Shown here piece after piece: positions 1 through 7,183 of a stretch of DNA of 36,939 nucleotides (the first letter of the stretch is position 1; each line of letters opens with the position of its first letter). This DNA comes from a virus. The translations under genes were made by a program, and so were the position numbers. Where the stretch lies: positions 1-36,939 of IMG/VR virus record IMGVR_UViG_3300028840_002895; one strand, 5' to 3'. The notes beneath the pieces were generated by a model. That model saw only the letters and a program-made list of their open reading frames with translations. It did no database searches and had not been told where the DNA came from.

Positions 1-561
1 TGTAATGATAACATTGGTAGGCTTGTGTTTGGTCTTAACAACTTCTCGTATTTTGCGTATCTTTCTAGGATCAATGTATCGAAGTTCTTTGATTCCTTCA
101 TACGGCTTTTTTTCGTTGATCACTTGATGGTAATAAAGACGCCCGTCAATAAACCATCTACGAAAAATGTCGTATGCAGACTTTTTGAAATTCAACAGAT
201 CAAGAACAACATCGAATTCTTCTTTAATGGCCTTTTGTGTTTTGCTGCTCAAACCATTTACATCTTTGAGAATGAGAGAAACTATATTCGCTCCTTCTTC
301 TTCCACGATTGCTTCATTGATAACTTCATTTACAGCTTTTTCCACTTCTGGCTGCAAAAGCATTTGGCGATATTTTGTAACCAATTCGGCTTCTGTTCGA
401 ATGGAACCATCCAAATCGACAAAAGCACCCATGCTTCCGCCAGCTTCAATATTGACAGAACCATCATCGCGCAAAGGTTCGACGAAAGAGGGTTTATTCA
501 ACTCCTGTTTCGTTTCTTCGTCTGCTCTTTTTATTTCGTATCCAAATAATCTTATGGCCAA
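1..561 (-). CDS. 20: Portal vertex protein gp20, N-terminal part (runs off left edge)
   Basis: Portal proteins form the dodecameric ring at the special capsid vertex through which DNA passes and onto which terminase and neck dock. The 187 visible codons are open to the window edge. They include FGYEIKRADE near the start, GGSMGAFVDLDGSIRTEAEL (about residues 44-63) and FRRWFIDGRLYYHQVI, all typical of T4-like gp20. The start is a TTG at 559-561, because the frame has no ATG before about residue 46. An AAGGAG lies 8 nt upstream, and the TTG gives the expected MAIRLFGYE-type N-terminus. An ATG at 566-568 is in another frame that soon stops. The gene follows gp19, as in T4. T4 gp20 is 524 residues, so about a third is visible. 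Identity is supported by motif and synteny. Confidence 0.88.
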   Translation of the reverse strand, partial: MAIRLFGYEIKRADEETKQELNKPSFVEPLRDDGSVNIEAGGSMGAFVDLDGSIRTEAELVTKYRQMLLQPEVEKAVNEVINEAIVEEEGANIVSLILKDVNGLSSKTQKAIKEEFDVVLDLLNFKKSAYDIFRRWFIDGRLYYHQVINEKKPYEGIKELRYIDPRKIRKIREVVKTKHKPTNVIIT

Positions 562-600
562 AATGCATTCTCCTTGAACATCATATTATCCATGAATCGA

Positions 601-1203
601 TTAGACGAGTGCGTTGAAGAGATTGCGCGCATTTTCGAGATCAAATGCTGTTTCGTCAAGTCCGATATCATCACCCGGCAACCAGTAATCGAGAGCAAAG
701 TCTACATCAAATGTTTGAATTTGATTGGTAGCATCCCAATCGAGACCCATTTGGGAAATGTTAATCGGAAACATGCCACGAATTGTATACGTAGCAATCA
801 CGCTGCCATCTTTTGAATAGTGGCGAATAACGGCATCTCGTTTGTAGCTTCTTGGTTCTGGCGTAACACCACCAGTCGGAAGGTTTTGAATGTGTTGGTT
901 CATATTACTATGCCACGATTCTATCGGTTTACGAATGTTGTATGATTCGTCATTGATAATTGTGACATTCCAGTCTGCATAAACGCGATCACCAGCCAGC
1001 TTAATTTGGCGACCAAAGTAAGGAACATCAATAGCACCAATCTGTGAAGGCGGTATGCTCGACGTGCGACACATGAAGCGAAAAGCGGTTTGTGAATCTG
1101 TAGTCGATCCCGGCCAATCTGGAATGACCACGTAGAACAGTGATGGGCGAGCACCGCCTAAAACTGGACCAGAAGCCTTAAATTCCTCGATGTTGAAAGC
1201 CAT
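601..1203 (-). CDS. 19: Tail tube protein gp19
   Basis: Encodes the 200-residue protein that polymerises into the inner tail tube on which the sheath contracts. It begins MAFNIEEFKASGPVLGGARP and contains FRFMCRTSSIPPSQIGAIDVPYFGRQIKLAGDR (written in parts here: FRFMCRTSSIPPSQ, then VPYFGRQIKLAGDR), the usual T4-like tube core. The C-terminus has INISQMGLDWDATNQIQTF. T4 gp19 is 163 residues, so this is somewhat longer. I chose the ATG at 1203, with AGGGAG just upstream, over an upstream extension to 1290 that runs through the 3' end of the HNH gene. It sits between the HNH gene and gp20, and a late-promoter-like CATAAATAC lies 28 nt upstream of its start. Confidence 0.93.
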   Translation of the reverse strand: MAFNIEEFKASGPVLGGARPSLFYVVIPDWPGSTTDSQTAFRFMCRTSSIPPSQIGAIDVPYFGRQIKLAGDRVYADWNVTIINDESYNIRKPIESWHSNMNQHIQNLPTGGVTPEPRSYKRDAVIRHYSKDGSVIATYTIRGMFPINISQMGLDWDATNQIQTFDVDFALDYWLPGDDIGLDETAFDLENARNLFNALV

Positions 1204-1230
1204 TATTGGAACTCCCTTGTTATATTTTAG

Positions 1231-1239
1231 GTATTTATG
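1231..1239 (-). promoter_or_regulatory. Late-promoter-like motif CATAAATAC upstream of gp19
   Basis: The minus strand reads CATAAATAC 28 nt upstream of the gp19 start. T4 late promoters carry TATAAATA at -10, recognised by the phage sigma factor gp55. The stop codon of the HNH gene is embedded in the motif. Similar motifs precede gp18, the gene at 15908-16378 and the gene at 23653-24072, which supports a shared signal. No transcript start can be seen from sequence. Confidence 0.5.
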
Positions 1240-1837
1240 ATACGTGTTTAGTTCTGTTGTTTTCCCAAGTGAGCATTTGAAGATTGTCAACCGATGCTAT
1301 TTCTTCGGGAGTTATGTTTTTATCAAAGCCTTCCTTCACGGAAATCTTATGATCTAACTGATAGCCACCTTCAATGCCACATAGTGTTCTTGGGTAATTC
1401 TTTGGGTTTATCTTACTTCTGTTTTTTCTGTACGTTTTTTCTGTGAGCCATCGTACTCTGTTTGCATACTCTTGAAATTCTTTTTTATCAGGATTCCACC
1501 TGGGATGATTTTCACCACTCATGTGTGGTAGTGATTTGCCTTTATTTGCTTTGCCATAGTCATTACCAATAGCAATTAAAACTCGATGACAATCGGAACA
1601 AAAGTTGAAATCTTTGGTCCTAGCATACCTATTGGTGTATTCCACATGGCAATTATCACATTTACATCTAACGCGAACGTTAGACTTTGGCGGCAAATCA
1701 GAAACCTTTACCTTCAGTTTGTGGTGGCCGTTAACATTAGCACGGCCACCAACTTTTGGTATATCATAACCAAGACCCAGCCAATACTTTTGATTGGCTG
1801 GTACTATGGTTATTTCAACGTAATCATCTATAATCAT
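1235..1837 (-). CDS. Free-standing HNH homing endonuclease
   Basis: This 200-residue protein is probably a site-specific nuclease that promotes its own spread into related phages. Two Cys pairs resembling a zinc ribbon are visible (CKCDNC at about residues 58-63 and CSDCH at about 80-84), then a GENHPRWNPDKKEF segment. The C-terminal HNH core is YQLDHKISVKEGF ... SVDNLQMLTWENNRTK, with the paired His, Asn and closing Asn/Lys of the family. Its ATG follows AGGATACATT directly after the gp18 stop, and its own stop lies inside the gp19 late-promoter-like motif. It interrupts the normal gp18-gp19 adjacency without damaging either gene, as expected for intronless homing genes in T4-like phages. 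Its target site cannot be determined from sequence. Confidence 0.85.
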   Translation of the reverse strand: MIIDDYVEITIVPANQKYWLGLGYDIPKVGGRANVNGHHKLKVKVSDLPPKSNVRVRCKCDNCHVEYTNRYARTKDFNFCSDCHRVLIAIGNDYGKANKGKSLPHMSGENHPRWNPDKKEFQEYANRVRWLTEKTYRKNRSKINPKNYPRTLCGIEGGYQLDHKISVKEGFDKNITPEEIASVDNLQMLTWENNRTKHVS

Positions 1838-1848
1838 AATGTATCCTG

Positions 1849-4338
1849 TTAGAACTGGTTCACCACTTCGCTGAACGCAACACCAGTAGGCACTGCAATG
1901 AAGTTCAGTTGTATAAAATTTATCGAGCGAGCAGGTTTCACATAGATATCCCCAATGAATTCGTTTCGATCAACAACGGTTGGTGTGTTGTTGGTTTCGT
2001 CACAAACCACAAGGAAATCAGTAATGCCTCGTCGGCCTTGAATATCACGCAGATACGGAACAACCAAATTCTTGAATTGCAGACGAGTAAATTCGTCGTT
2101 AAATTCGAAGAGTGTATATTTCGATGCGCGTGAGATTGCTTTTTCGAGAACAATAAACAAGCGACGAACGTTAATGCGATCAAAAGCACTAGGTTTGCTG
2201 AGCAATGTCTTGTCACCAAACAGAACAGTTCCTTGACGCTTGAACGTCACAACAGGGTTGATTCCATTTTTGTAAAGTTCATCGCGATCTGCATTGCTTG
2301 GATTCCATGCCAGTCGAACAATGTTTTTGATTTGACCACGATTCAAACCGGCTGGTGAATACCATGGATCGGTTGTTCGATCAGTACGAACGCACAGACC
2401 AGCAGTATCACCATTGAGAGGAACCCAACGATATTGATCGTTGTATCGATCAAACATGTACTTATAACCACTATCCAAAACACCATATGATGTCGAGCGA
2501 AGTAGGTTTCGGAAAGTCTTGACTGCATCGAGTTCGTTATTCGGATTGTTAACAACATCACCGCGTTGTGGTGAAATGAGAACAATACAATCCTTGCGAT
2601 ACTCACAAAGGTTATCGATCAGATAGTTTGCCAGGGTTGAAGAACGAGCTTTGCCTTGAAGAACAAGCGAAATGTCCTCAACGTCTTCTTTTGATTGAAA
2701 CTTATCATAACCACCAGTCAATTCACCGATTTCGATATTGCTTTCGTCTTTGCCATCAGCACCATGTGCCAATCGTACAGAAAGGACATCAATAGTCGGT
2801 GATGTTACATTGACAGCGGTGTTTGAAGTAATACCACTCAGATCGTTCGGAATCCAAACGTATTCCGATTGATCGTTGACGACATTCCTGTAGTAGTTTC
2901 CAGAACCATCCGTGTTTTTCGCGTCGGTTGCAATCGACACAGAGCTATACGTTTCGAGAACGCTGCCAGGAACACCAGTGAATTTGCCGCCTTCGTCAAC
3001 AACAACAAGGTGAATTTCATCATTGGCAGAAGAGTTACCAAATGCGCGATTGTAATCAGATTGACCAGGAGCAACATCAATGAAATTGTAGAATTCCCAA
3101 TAACGATTGAAGGTTCGCGTGGTTGCATTCGCAGAGTTGAACGTATAGTTCGTTGCACGAGTGAAACGATCTTCAAAATCAACTTGCAGCGTCAGACGTG
3201 GCGAAATAGTCATTGCATCTGTCGAGACAGCGACGATAGGAGCAGAATCGACAACAAAGGCTGTTGCGTTGGTCACAGATGTGATAATCAGGCCGGTGAG
3301 GCTGTTATTACCAGAAGTCAATTCCATGCCAGCAGCAAGCGACGTTGTGTTGTTTGCAACAACTGTGGTGTTGCCAACCGTTGTCGTGATATCAACATCA
3401 ACTTCTGTTGTTCCATATGTAGTAAACGATGCAGCATTGGTGATGGCAGTAATTTTCATATACTGTTCACCAAGTGTTGTGTTGCCAAACTTAATCAAGT
3501 CCGTTGTATTCAGCAATGCAGCAAGTGCTGTAGCATTTGTCACGTTGTCTGCGTTTGCTGCACCAGCAATCGAGATCAGGGCCGTGTTGGAGTTTGTGTT
3601 GGCTTGAAAACGAGCAGGTGCGCCATATGAAGCAAGATTGATTGTTGAAGTGAAACCGGCTGAGTTGCCACAAACAGAGACGCGCAACGAGTTGCCATAT
3701 TCACCAGGATGTCGTGCAATGTACTTGACATCGGTGTCGATGTTGCCTTCTTTACTCAGCCAATCTGCTTCATTGACAATCGTTGAATATTCCAGGTTTG
3801 CAACTGGTCCAGTGTTACCAACAGCAGAGAAAAGAGTGTTCGAGCGAAATTGAATAGCATCTTCTGTTTTGGTGGCAATAGCACCGCTGTTAGCCGAAAG
3901 AGTAAAAGCGGTAGAGTTCAAAACGCTGCCAATTGTTGCACCAACACTAAGACCAGCGTTGGCAGATGAAATGACTACCATCCCCGCTTCGAGGTATTGC
4001 GTATTGCCGGTTGATAGAGTTACTGTTGCGTTGCCTGTTTGGACGTTGGCTGTGACAGAAGGTGAAAGACCAGCAGTATTACCAACACGAACTGTCCAGA
4101 GCTTATTACCATACGCAAGCGCAGAAGCACCAGTAAACCAAGTTTCGTAGTTGCTGCTATTTGGTTTGCCAAATCGACTTACGAGTTTGACTTCTGAATC
4201 AATCAAAACCCTTTCGTCAACTGGTCCCCAACGAAAAACACCCGCAATGGCACATTCTGTAGTAGACACACTAGGTACGATGGTTGTGAGATCAATTTCA
4301 CGAACCTCTACACCCGGTGAAATGAGTGAAGTAGCCAT
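1849..4338 (-). CDS. 18: Contractile tail sheath protein gp18
   Basis: The 829-residue sheath subunit assembles around the tube and contracts to drive it through the envelope. The N-terminus (MATSLISPGVEVREIDLT ... AIAGVFRWGPVDERVLI) and the C-terminal half (INPVVTFKRQGTVLFGDKTL, INVRRLFIVLEKAISRASKY, ITDFLVVCDETNNTP) are the conserved gp18 core. T4 gp18 is 659 residues. The extra length includes two Asn/Thr-rich beta modules, at about residues 92-155 and 315-378, both with the pattern GNxTV...L..GM...I.SV.N.TAF.....A. These probably form surface-exposed domains. The start has AGGGAGA just upstream, and a GATAAATAC motif lies 53 nt before the ATG. Confidence 0.95.
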   Translation of the reverse strand: MATSLISPGVEVREIDLTTIVPSVSTTECAIAGVFRWGPVDERVLIDSEVKLVSRFGKPNSSNYETWFTGASALAYGNKLWTVRVGNTAGLSPSVTANVQTGNATVTLSTGNTQYLEAGMVVISSANAGLSVGATIGSVLNSTAFTLSANSGAIATKTEDAIQFRSNTLFSAVGNTGPVANLEYSTIVNEADWLSKEGNIDTDVKYIARHPGEYGNSLRVSVCGNSAGFTSTINLASYGAPARFQANTNSNTALISIAGAANADNVTNATALAALLNTTDLIKFGNTTLGEQYMKITAITNAASFTTYGTTEVDVDITTTVGNTTVVANNTTSLAAGMELTSGNNSLTGLIITSVTNATAFVVDSAPIVAVSTDAMTISPRLTLQVDFEDRFTRATNYTFNSANATTRTFNRYWEFYNFIDVAPGQSDYNRAFGNSSANDEIHLVVVDEGGKFTGVPGSVLETYSSVSIATDAKNTDGSGNYYRNVVNDQSEYVWIPNDLSGITSNTAVNVTSPTIDVLSVRLAHGADGKDESNIEIGELTGGYDKFQSKEDVEDISLVLQGKARSSTLANYLIDNLCEYRKDCIVLISPQRGDVVNNPNNELDAVKTFRNLLRSTSYGVLDSGYKYMFDRYNDQYRWVPLNGDTAGLCVRTDRTTDPWYSPAGLNRGQIKNIVRLAWNPSNADRDELYKNGINPVVTFKRQGTVLFGDKTLLSKPSAFDRINVRRLFIVLEKAISRASKYTLFEFNDEFTRLQFKNLVVPYLRDIQGRRGITDFLVVCDETNNTPTVVDRNEFIGDIYVKPARSINFIQLNFIAVPTGVAFSEVVNQF

Positions 4339-4390
4339 TTTTCTTTTCTCCCTGTATTTTTAGAGGACATACATTAGTGTATTTGTTCTT

Positions 4391-4399
4391 GTATTTATC
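4391..4399 (-). promoter_or_regulatory. Late-promoter-like motif GATAAATAC upstream of gp18
   Basis: The minus strand reads GATAAATAC in the 73-nt gap between the gp17 stop and the gp18 ATG, leaving an untranslated leader of about 45 nt. It resembles the T4 late -10 element TATAAATA. Its intergenic position ahead of the most abundant tail gene makes it one of the better candidates. Confidence 0.55.
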
Positions 4400-4411
4400 A
4401 AAATGGCGTTT

Positions 4412-6160
4412 TCAGTCGGCTATTTGCCAGTTTTCATCTTTGTGCAAGTTCAACTCCAAATCCAAGCTTCTGTTTTCTGCTATACCTCTATCGACAAATC
4501 CTATTGGCAGCAATTCATCTTCCAATTCCTTTTGCTCACGTTCTCGAATGCCCATCAAAGTATTCAGATCAGTGAGCATTTTGAAATACTGCTGTTCTGT
4601 TAACCACGCAAAGAGAACCAAACACATTACCAAATCATCGTGCTTGCCTACTTCCGCTTCGTAGGATTTTCCCTTTTGCGAAAACGTTGCTAACTCATGA
4701 ATTGTATTTTCGTCGTACAGTAGAAGTTGATCTTGTTCTATCAGCAATTTGAGAATTGAACAGCCTATGTTCTTTACAGGAAGCGTTGTACGAACTCCCT
4801 TGTCTGTGGTTTTTCTCAAACTGGTGGTGACTGTTTTGCCACGAGAGCCTTGTGTTGCTGTAAACAACATATTCTCGTATTCATAATCAAAGAATAGCAA
4901 ATCTGCTACTTGTGCGCCGATATCGTTTACCTCGATCATAACGGCACAATCGCCATACATGCGTCCAAAACGATTGATGATTTCCGTGAATTCAATTGGT
5001 GTTATCATGTTATTTCGAAAAACAGCCGCTTGTCTGTATGGCATTTTTGATATATTGATTAGCTGAAAGGCAGAGTAGTCTATACCCTTGCCCCTCGAAA
5101 CATCGCAAACCATAACATACTCATCCCCTTTCTTGTACTGCTCGTACACTTTAAGGCCCAAAACATCATGAGAAGGAAGTTCGATTCCTTCTACAAGTTG
5201 TTTCAGCTTAGAGCCAGTTATGAGAGTTCCAGAGGAACCCAAGTATTCGTTTTCATATTCTTGTGCGAATTTTTCATAATCATAGTTCATGTCGGCTAGT
5301 GTGCGTTCGCGCCACTTTTCGTCACGACCAGGAACATCCTTCCAAGTGACAGAAATAAGCTTGAAGCGATTTTTCTTTTGTCTTGCAAGCTGCGTGACTT
5401 TGTGAAAGTGATTCAGTCCGTTTACTGTACTAACAAGAATAAGTTTGGTTGTTTCACCAGATGAAATCGTTGGATAAACAGAAGTGAAGAATTCATCCCA
5501 ATTTTCAATGAAAGCAGCTTCGTCGATGAAAAGCATGTTGACGGCAAAACCACGAATGTTGTTAGAGCTAGTGGCTGTTGCCATGATTCTAGAACCATTT
5601 TCTAGAATGATAGAGCCTTTATTCCACTCAACGACACCCTGTTGTAGCCATTGAGGTAAATGCTCGTATGCCAGCTTTATTCGAGCCAAAATTTCGCGCG
5701 ACACTTCCGCTTTGTTGGCGAGAATGGCAACGTTCTTGTGATGGTTGAATATGACGTAATGAAGAATTATGGCAGTTATGGCTGTTGTATTATGTGACAA
5801 AATATCATTGGTATAATAACGATGATTTGGCGAATTGACTGTTACGTCATACATATTCGATGATTCATCGGTCTTTATAACTGAAGTAACGGTTTCAATA
5901 CCATCTTTGGTGATGATTTTGGTTTGATTTGGAATGCAGTCCTTCACAAAAATCTGGTTGAAAGAATCATCGAATACAATATGATCATCAGCACACGTTA
6001 TTTCTTTCCCAGAATTCGTTTTTAGAATCCATTCGTCGTATTCAATTGTTTTGTGAATTGCCGCAATGTCTTCCCAACCAGTATCAGTTTCGATTTCCCA
6101 ATCCGAGACATCAAACGATTCTATGAATTTGCGATTTACTGTGTCACATATATCTTTCAC
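4412..6160 (-). CDS. 17: Large terminase gp17, C-terminal gene: split-intein C-part (124 aa) fused to C-extein (458 aa)
   Basis: Encodes the larger part of the DNA-packaging motor. Residues 1-124 are the intein C-part: CADDHIVF (block-B-like, with its His) at about 56-63, and a C-terminal NSPNHRYYTNDILSHN ending in His-Asn. The extein follows at once with TTAITAIILH, the second half of the Walker A loop. Walker B is MLFIDEAAF, the coupling motif is LILVSTVNG, and the nuclease acidic residues are in MVCDVSRGKGIDYSA, VMIEVNDIG and KHDDLVMCLVLF. The only workable start is the GTG at 6160 with AAGGA 8-9 nt upstream; stop codons lie just before it in frame. Spliced to the upstream N-extein the product would be 544 residues, normal for marine T4-like gp17. 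Without splicing it lacks the P-loop GK and could not hydrolyse ATP. Confidence 0.93.
   Translation of the reverse strand: MKDICDTVNRKFIESFDVSDWEIETDTGWEDIAAIHKTIEYDEWILKTNSGKEITCADDHIVFDDSFNQIFVKDCIPNQTKIITKDGIETVTSVIKTDESSNMYDVTVNSPNHRYYTNDILSHNTTAITAIILHYVIFNHHKNVAILANKAEVSREILARIKLAYEHLPQWLQQGVVEWNKGSIILENGSRIMATATSSNNIRGFAVNMLFIDEAAFIENWDEFFTSVYPTISSGETTKLILVSTVNGLNHFHKVTQLARQKKNRFKLISVTWKDVPGRDEKWRERTLADMNYDYEKFAQEYENEYLGSSGTLITGSKLKQLVEGIELPSHDVLGLKVYEQYKKGDEYVMVCDVSRGKGIDYSAFQLINISKMPYRQAAVFRNNMITPIEFTEIINRFGRMYGDCAVMIEVNDIGAQVADLLFFDYEYENMLFTATQGSRGKTVTTSLRKTTDKGVRTTLPVKNIGCSILKLLIEQDQLLLYDENTIHELATFSQKGKSYEAEVGKHDDLVMCLVLFAWLTEQQYFKMLTDLNTLMGIREREQKELEDELLPIGFVDRGIAENRSLDLELNLHKDENWQIAD
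5789..6160 (-). other. Split intein, C-part (IntC, 124 residues)
   Basis: This segment sits ahead of the C-extein TTAITA and ends SHN, so asparagine cyclisation would release it with Thr as +1 nucleophile. It carries a CADDHIVF block-B-like motif and an F-block-like MYDVTVNSPNHRYYTND. No LAGLIDADG or HNH endonuclease domain is present. The length resembles the roughly 100-residue C-parts of atypically split AceL-TerL-type inteins. Its pairing with the N-part at 6252-6365 is inferred from position. Confidence 0.9.
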
Positions 6161-6187
6161 GCAACAATTCCTTTAGGTTTTTGTAAT

Positions 6188-6286
6188 TCATATTTTCCAA
6201 TTCTTGTAGAGACTTGGATTGGGAAGAAAGGTTTTTCCTCTCAGCGTGTTACGGATTGCCGCTTTTTGTTTGTTTGATAAACTCAT
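6188..6286 (-). CDS. Small ORF (32 aa) in the split-intein gap, possibly an endonuclease remnant
   Basis: The ATG at 6286 has a strong Shine-Dalgarno (TAGGAGA, about 6 nt upstream). It encodes MSLSNKQKAAIRNTLRGKTF plus 12 more residues ending in YKNWKI. It overlaps the end of the N-intein gene in another frame and shares its frame with the downstream IntC gene, but TGA and TAA codons separate the two. The KQKAAIRNTLRGK stretch faintly resembles the NUMOD3-type DNA-binding motif of homing endonucleases, so it could be the stub of an endonuclease once carried between the intein halves. It could also be a leader peptide coupling translation to the GTG start. Function is unknown. Confidence 0.4.
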   Translation of the reverse strand: MSLSNKQKAAIRNTLRGKTFLPNPSLYKNWKI

Positions 6287-6623
6287 AAAAATCTCCTATA
6301 GATATACGCATAATTTCACCAGTTGTCTTATTGCATATATTTATAAGCGTGTCAAATTTAACGCACTTTCCACTTTGCCTAGCACACTCTGCCACAACAG
6401 CGTTTTCTTCATGTACTGATGTGATGATGTCTCGCTGGTATGGATAGAGAACAATTTGTTCCAGCCCACGATCAACGTGCACGACTTGCATGTAATTTTC
6501 TGCAAAGTAAATCGGATCATCAGCACATTTTTGCAATTCTGCAATTCGTTCTTCGGACCACGGTATGATCGTATTTGCTTTTTTTAGATTGCTCGAACCT
6601 CTGTAGCCGTTATTTTGTTCCAT
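6249..6623 (-). CDS. 17: Large terminase gp17, N-terminal gene: N-extein (86 aa) fused to split-intein N-part (38 aa)
   Basis: Encodes the first part of the packaging ATPase. Residues 1-86 are the gp17 N-terminus: DDPIYFAENYMQVVHVDRG and LYPYQRDIITSVHEENAVV, then CARQSGK, the first half of the Walker A loop (T4 has SRQLGKTT). Residue 87 is the Cys that opens the intein N-part (CVKFDTLINICNKTTGEIMR), which ends 38 residues later at a TAA. The ATG at 6623 overlaps the end of the preceding payload gene by 14 nt, with only a weak ribosome binding site, suggesting translational coupling. The remaining gp17 sequence is in the separate gene at 4412-6160, in another frame. This arrangement is best read as trans-splicing rather than a pseudogene, because both intein termini and all motor motifs are intact. 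Confidence 0.93.
   Translation of the reverse strand: MEQNNGYRGSSNLKKANTIIPWSEERIAELQKCADDPIYFAENYMQVVHVDRGLEQIVLYPYQRDIITSVHEENAVVAECARQSGKCVKFDTLINICNKTTGEIMRISIGDFYEFIKQTKSGNP
6252..6365 (-). other. Split intein, N-part (IntN, 38 residues)
   Basis: Starts with the catalytic Cys directly after the P-loop lysine and shows a block-A-like CVKFDTLINI followed by GEIMRISIGDFYEFI. It ends at a stop codon before any block B, so the break lies between blocks A and B. Most natural split inteins break much later, near the endonuclease insertion site. AceL-TerL, also in a phage terminase P-loop, has a comparably short N-part of about 25 residues. Confidence 0.9.
6338..6345 (-). promoter_or_regulatory. 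TATAAATA inside the IntN coding region
   Basis: The minus strand carries an exact match to the T4 late -10 consensus TATAAATA, about 180 nt upstream of the GTG of the IntC-terminase gene and about 50 nt upstream of the small ORF. If active it would transcribe the C-part gene separately from the N-part gene. It overlaps codons for LINI, so it may also be coincidental. Confidence 0.35.
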
Positions 6624-7173
6624 TTTTCAATTTTGCCCTGAATACTGTGTTTGAGTTGTCATCAAAATTTTTGTGCCAATCTTTGCCATCGTACATTTTA
6701 ACTTGTTTGCCAGTTGTTGCATCATGTCGAGTAACTTCAACGTCATTGTGTCTGTGTGTCAATCGATGCCAAATGCTTGCGCCTCCATGCGTCAAACCTT
6801 CATCCGATTCAATGCCATCGTGTTTACCAGCCTTCAAAATGCTCTTATAGAAATTATCACCACCCAAAGCACTATTCTCGTCTCGGGAAACGTAACCAAT
6901 GGCAAAATGATTATCTTTAGATGTTAATCCGCGTACTGTCATTCCGCCATGATTTGGGTGTGTTGCGAAATATGAATGTGGCTTTGCGCCATTATAAGAA
7001 GCACTGTGTGAATACAAAGTGTGACCATCGCCAATGCTACCATGATTTTCTTCCTTGGTTTTTGGTCCTGCTTCTGGCTTTCTTTCGTGATTTTGCTTTG
7101 CTTCTGTTTCATCCTCTGAATTGGGATCGTATAACTGAGGCATTTCACGAATAAATTGCTTGAAGGATTTCAT
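6610..7173 (-). CDS. Predicted capsid-targeted internal protein (payload A)
   Basis: A 187-residue protein with no recognised catalytic family. It opens MKSFKQFIRE-MPQL, nearly the T4 internal-protein capsid-targeting tag MKTYQEFIAE, with a gp21-type [IL]-x-E site after residue 10. The C-terminal half has GGDNFYKSILKAGKHDGIES, GGASIWHRLTHRHNDVEVTR and GKDWHKNFDD, all shared with the protein at 16908-17483, so the two are paralogues. The protein is His/Asp-rich. I chose the ATG at 7173 (RBS AGAGG) over an in-frame upstream ATG at 7248, because it lies just after the stop of the preceding gene and gives the tag. It lies between gp16 and gp17, which are adjacent in T4. It is presumably packaged in the head and may enter the host with DNA; that is inference. 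Confidence 0.8.
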   Translation of the reverse strand: MKSFKQFIREMPQLYDPNSEDETEAKQNHERKPEAGPKTKEENHGSIGDGHTLYSHSASYNGAKPHSYFATHPNHGGMTVRGLTSKDNHFAIGYVSRDENSALGGDNFYKSILKAGKHDGIESDEGLTHGGASIWHRLTHRHNDVEVTRHDATTGKQVKMYDGKDWHKNFDDNSNTVFRAKLKNGTK

Positions 7174-7183
7174 GAAATTTCCT

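Noticed and set aside
25-577. Plus-strand ORFs of 174 and 136 residues at the left edge
   Set aside because: The minus strand encodes the portal N-terminus from a TTG start across the same bases; the plus ORFs are Phe/Ser-rich shadows.
1235-1290. Upstream extension of gp19 to 1290
   Set aside because: It would overlap the HNH 3' end and add a sequence absent from gp19 homologues; the ATG at 1203 has the proper RBS and the conserved MAFN start.
2869-3630. 253-residue plus-strand ORF opposite gp18
   Set aside because: It lies wholly antisense to the well-supported sheath gene, is Cys/Arg-rich with no recognisable domain, and reflects the low stop density opposite Asn/Thr-rich coding sequence.
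6161-6623. Terminase split as a simple frameshift, sequencing error or pseudogene
   Set aside because: Both intein ends are intact (Cys1 and SHN|T), each half has its own start, the break is exactly in the P-loop, and two or more separate changes would be needed to join the frames. A known family (AceL-TerL) has the same design.
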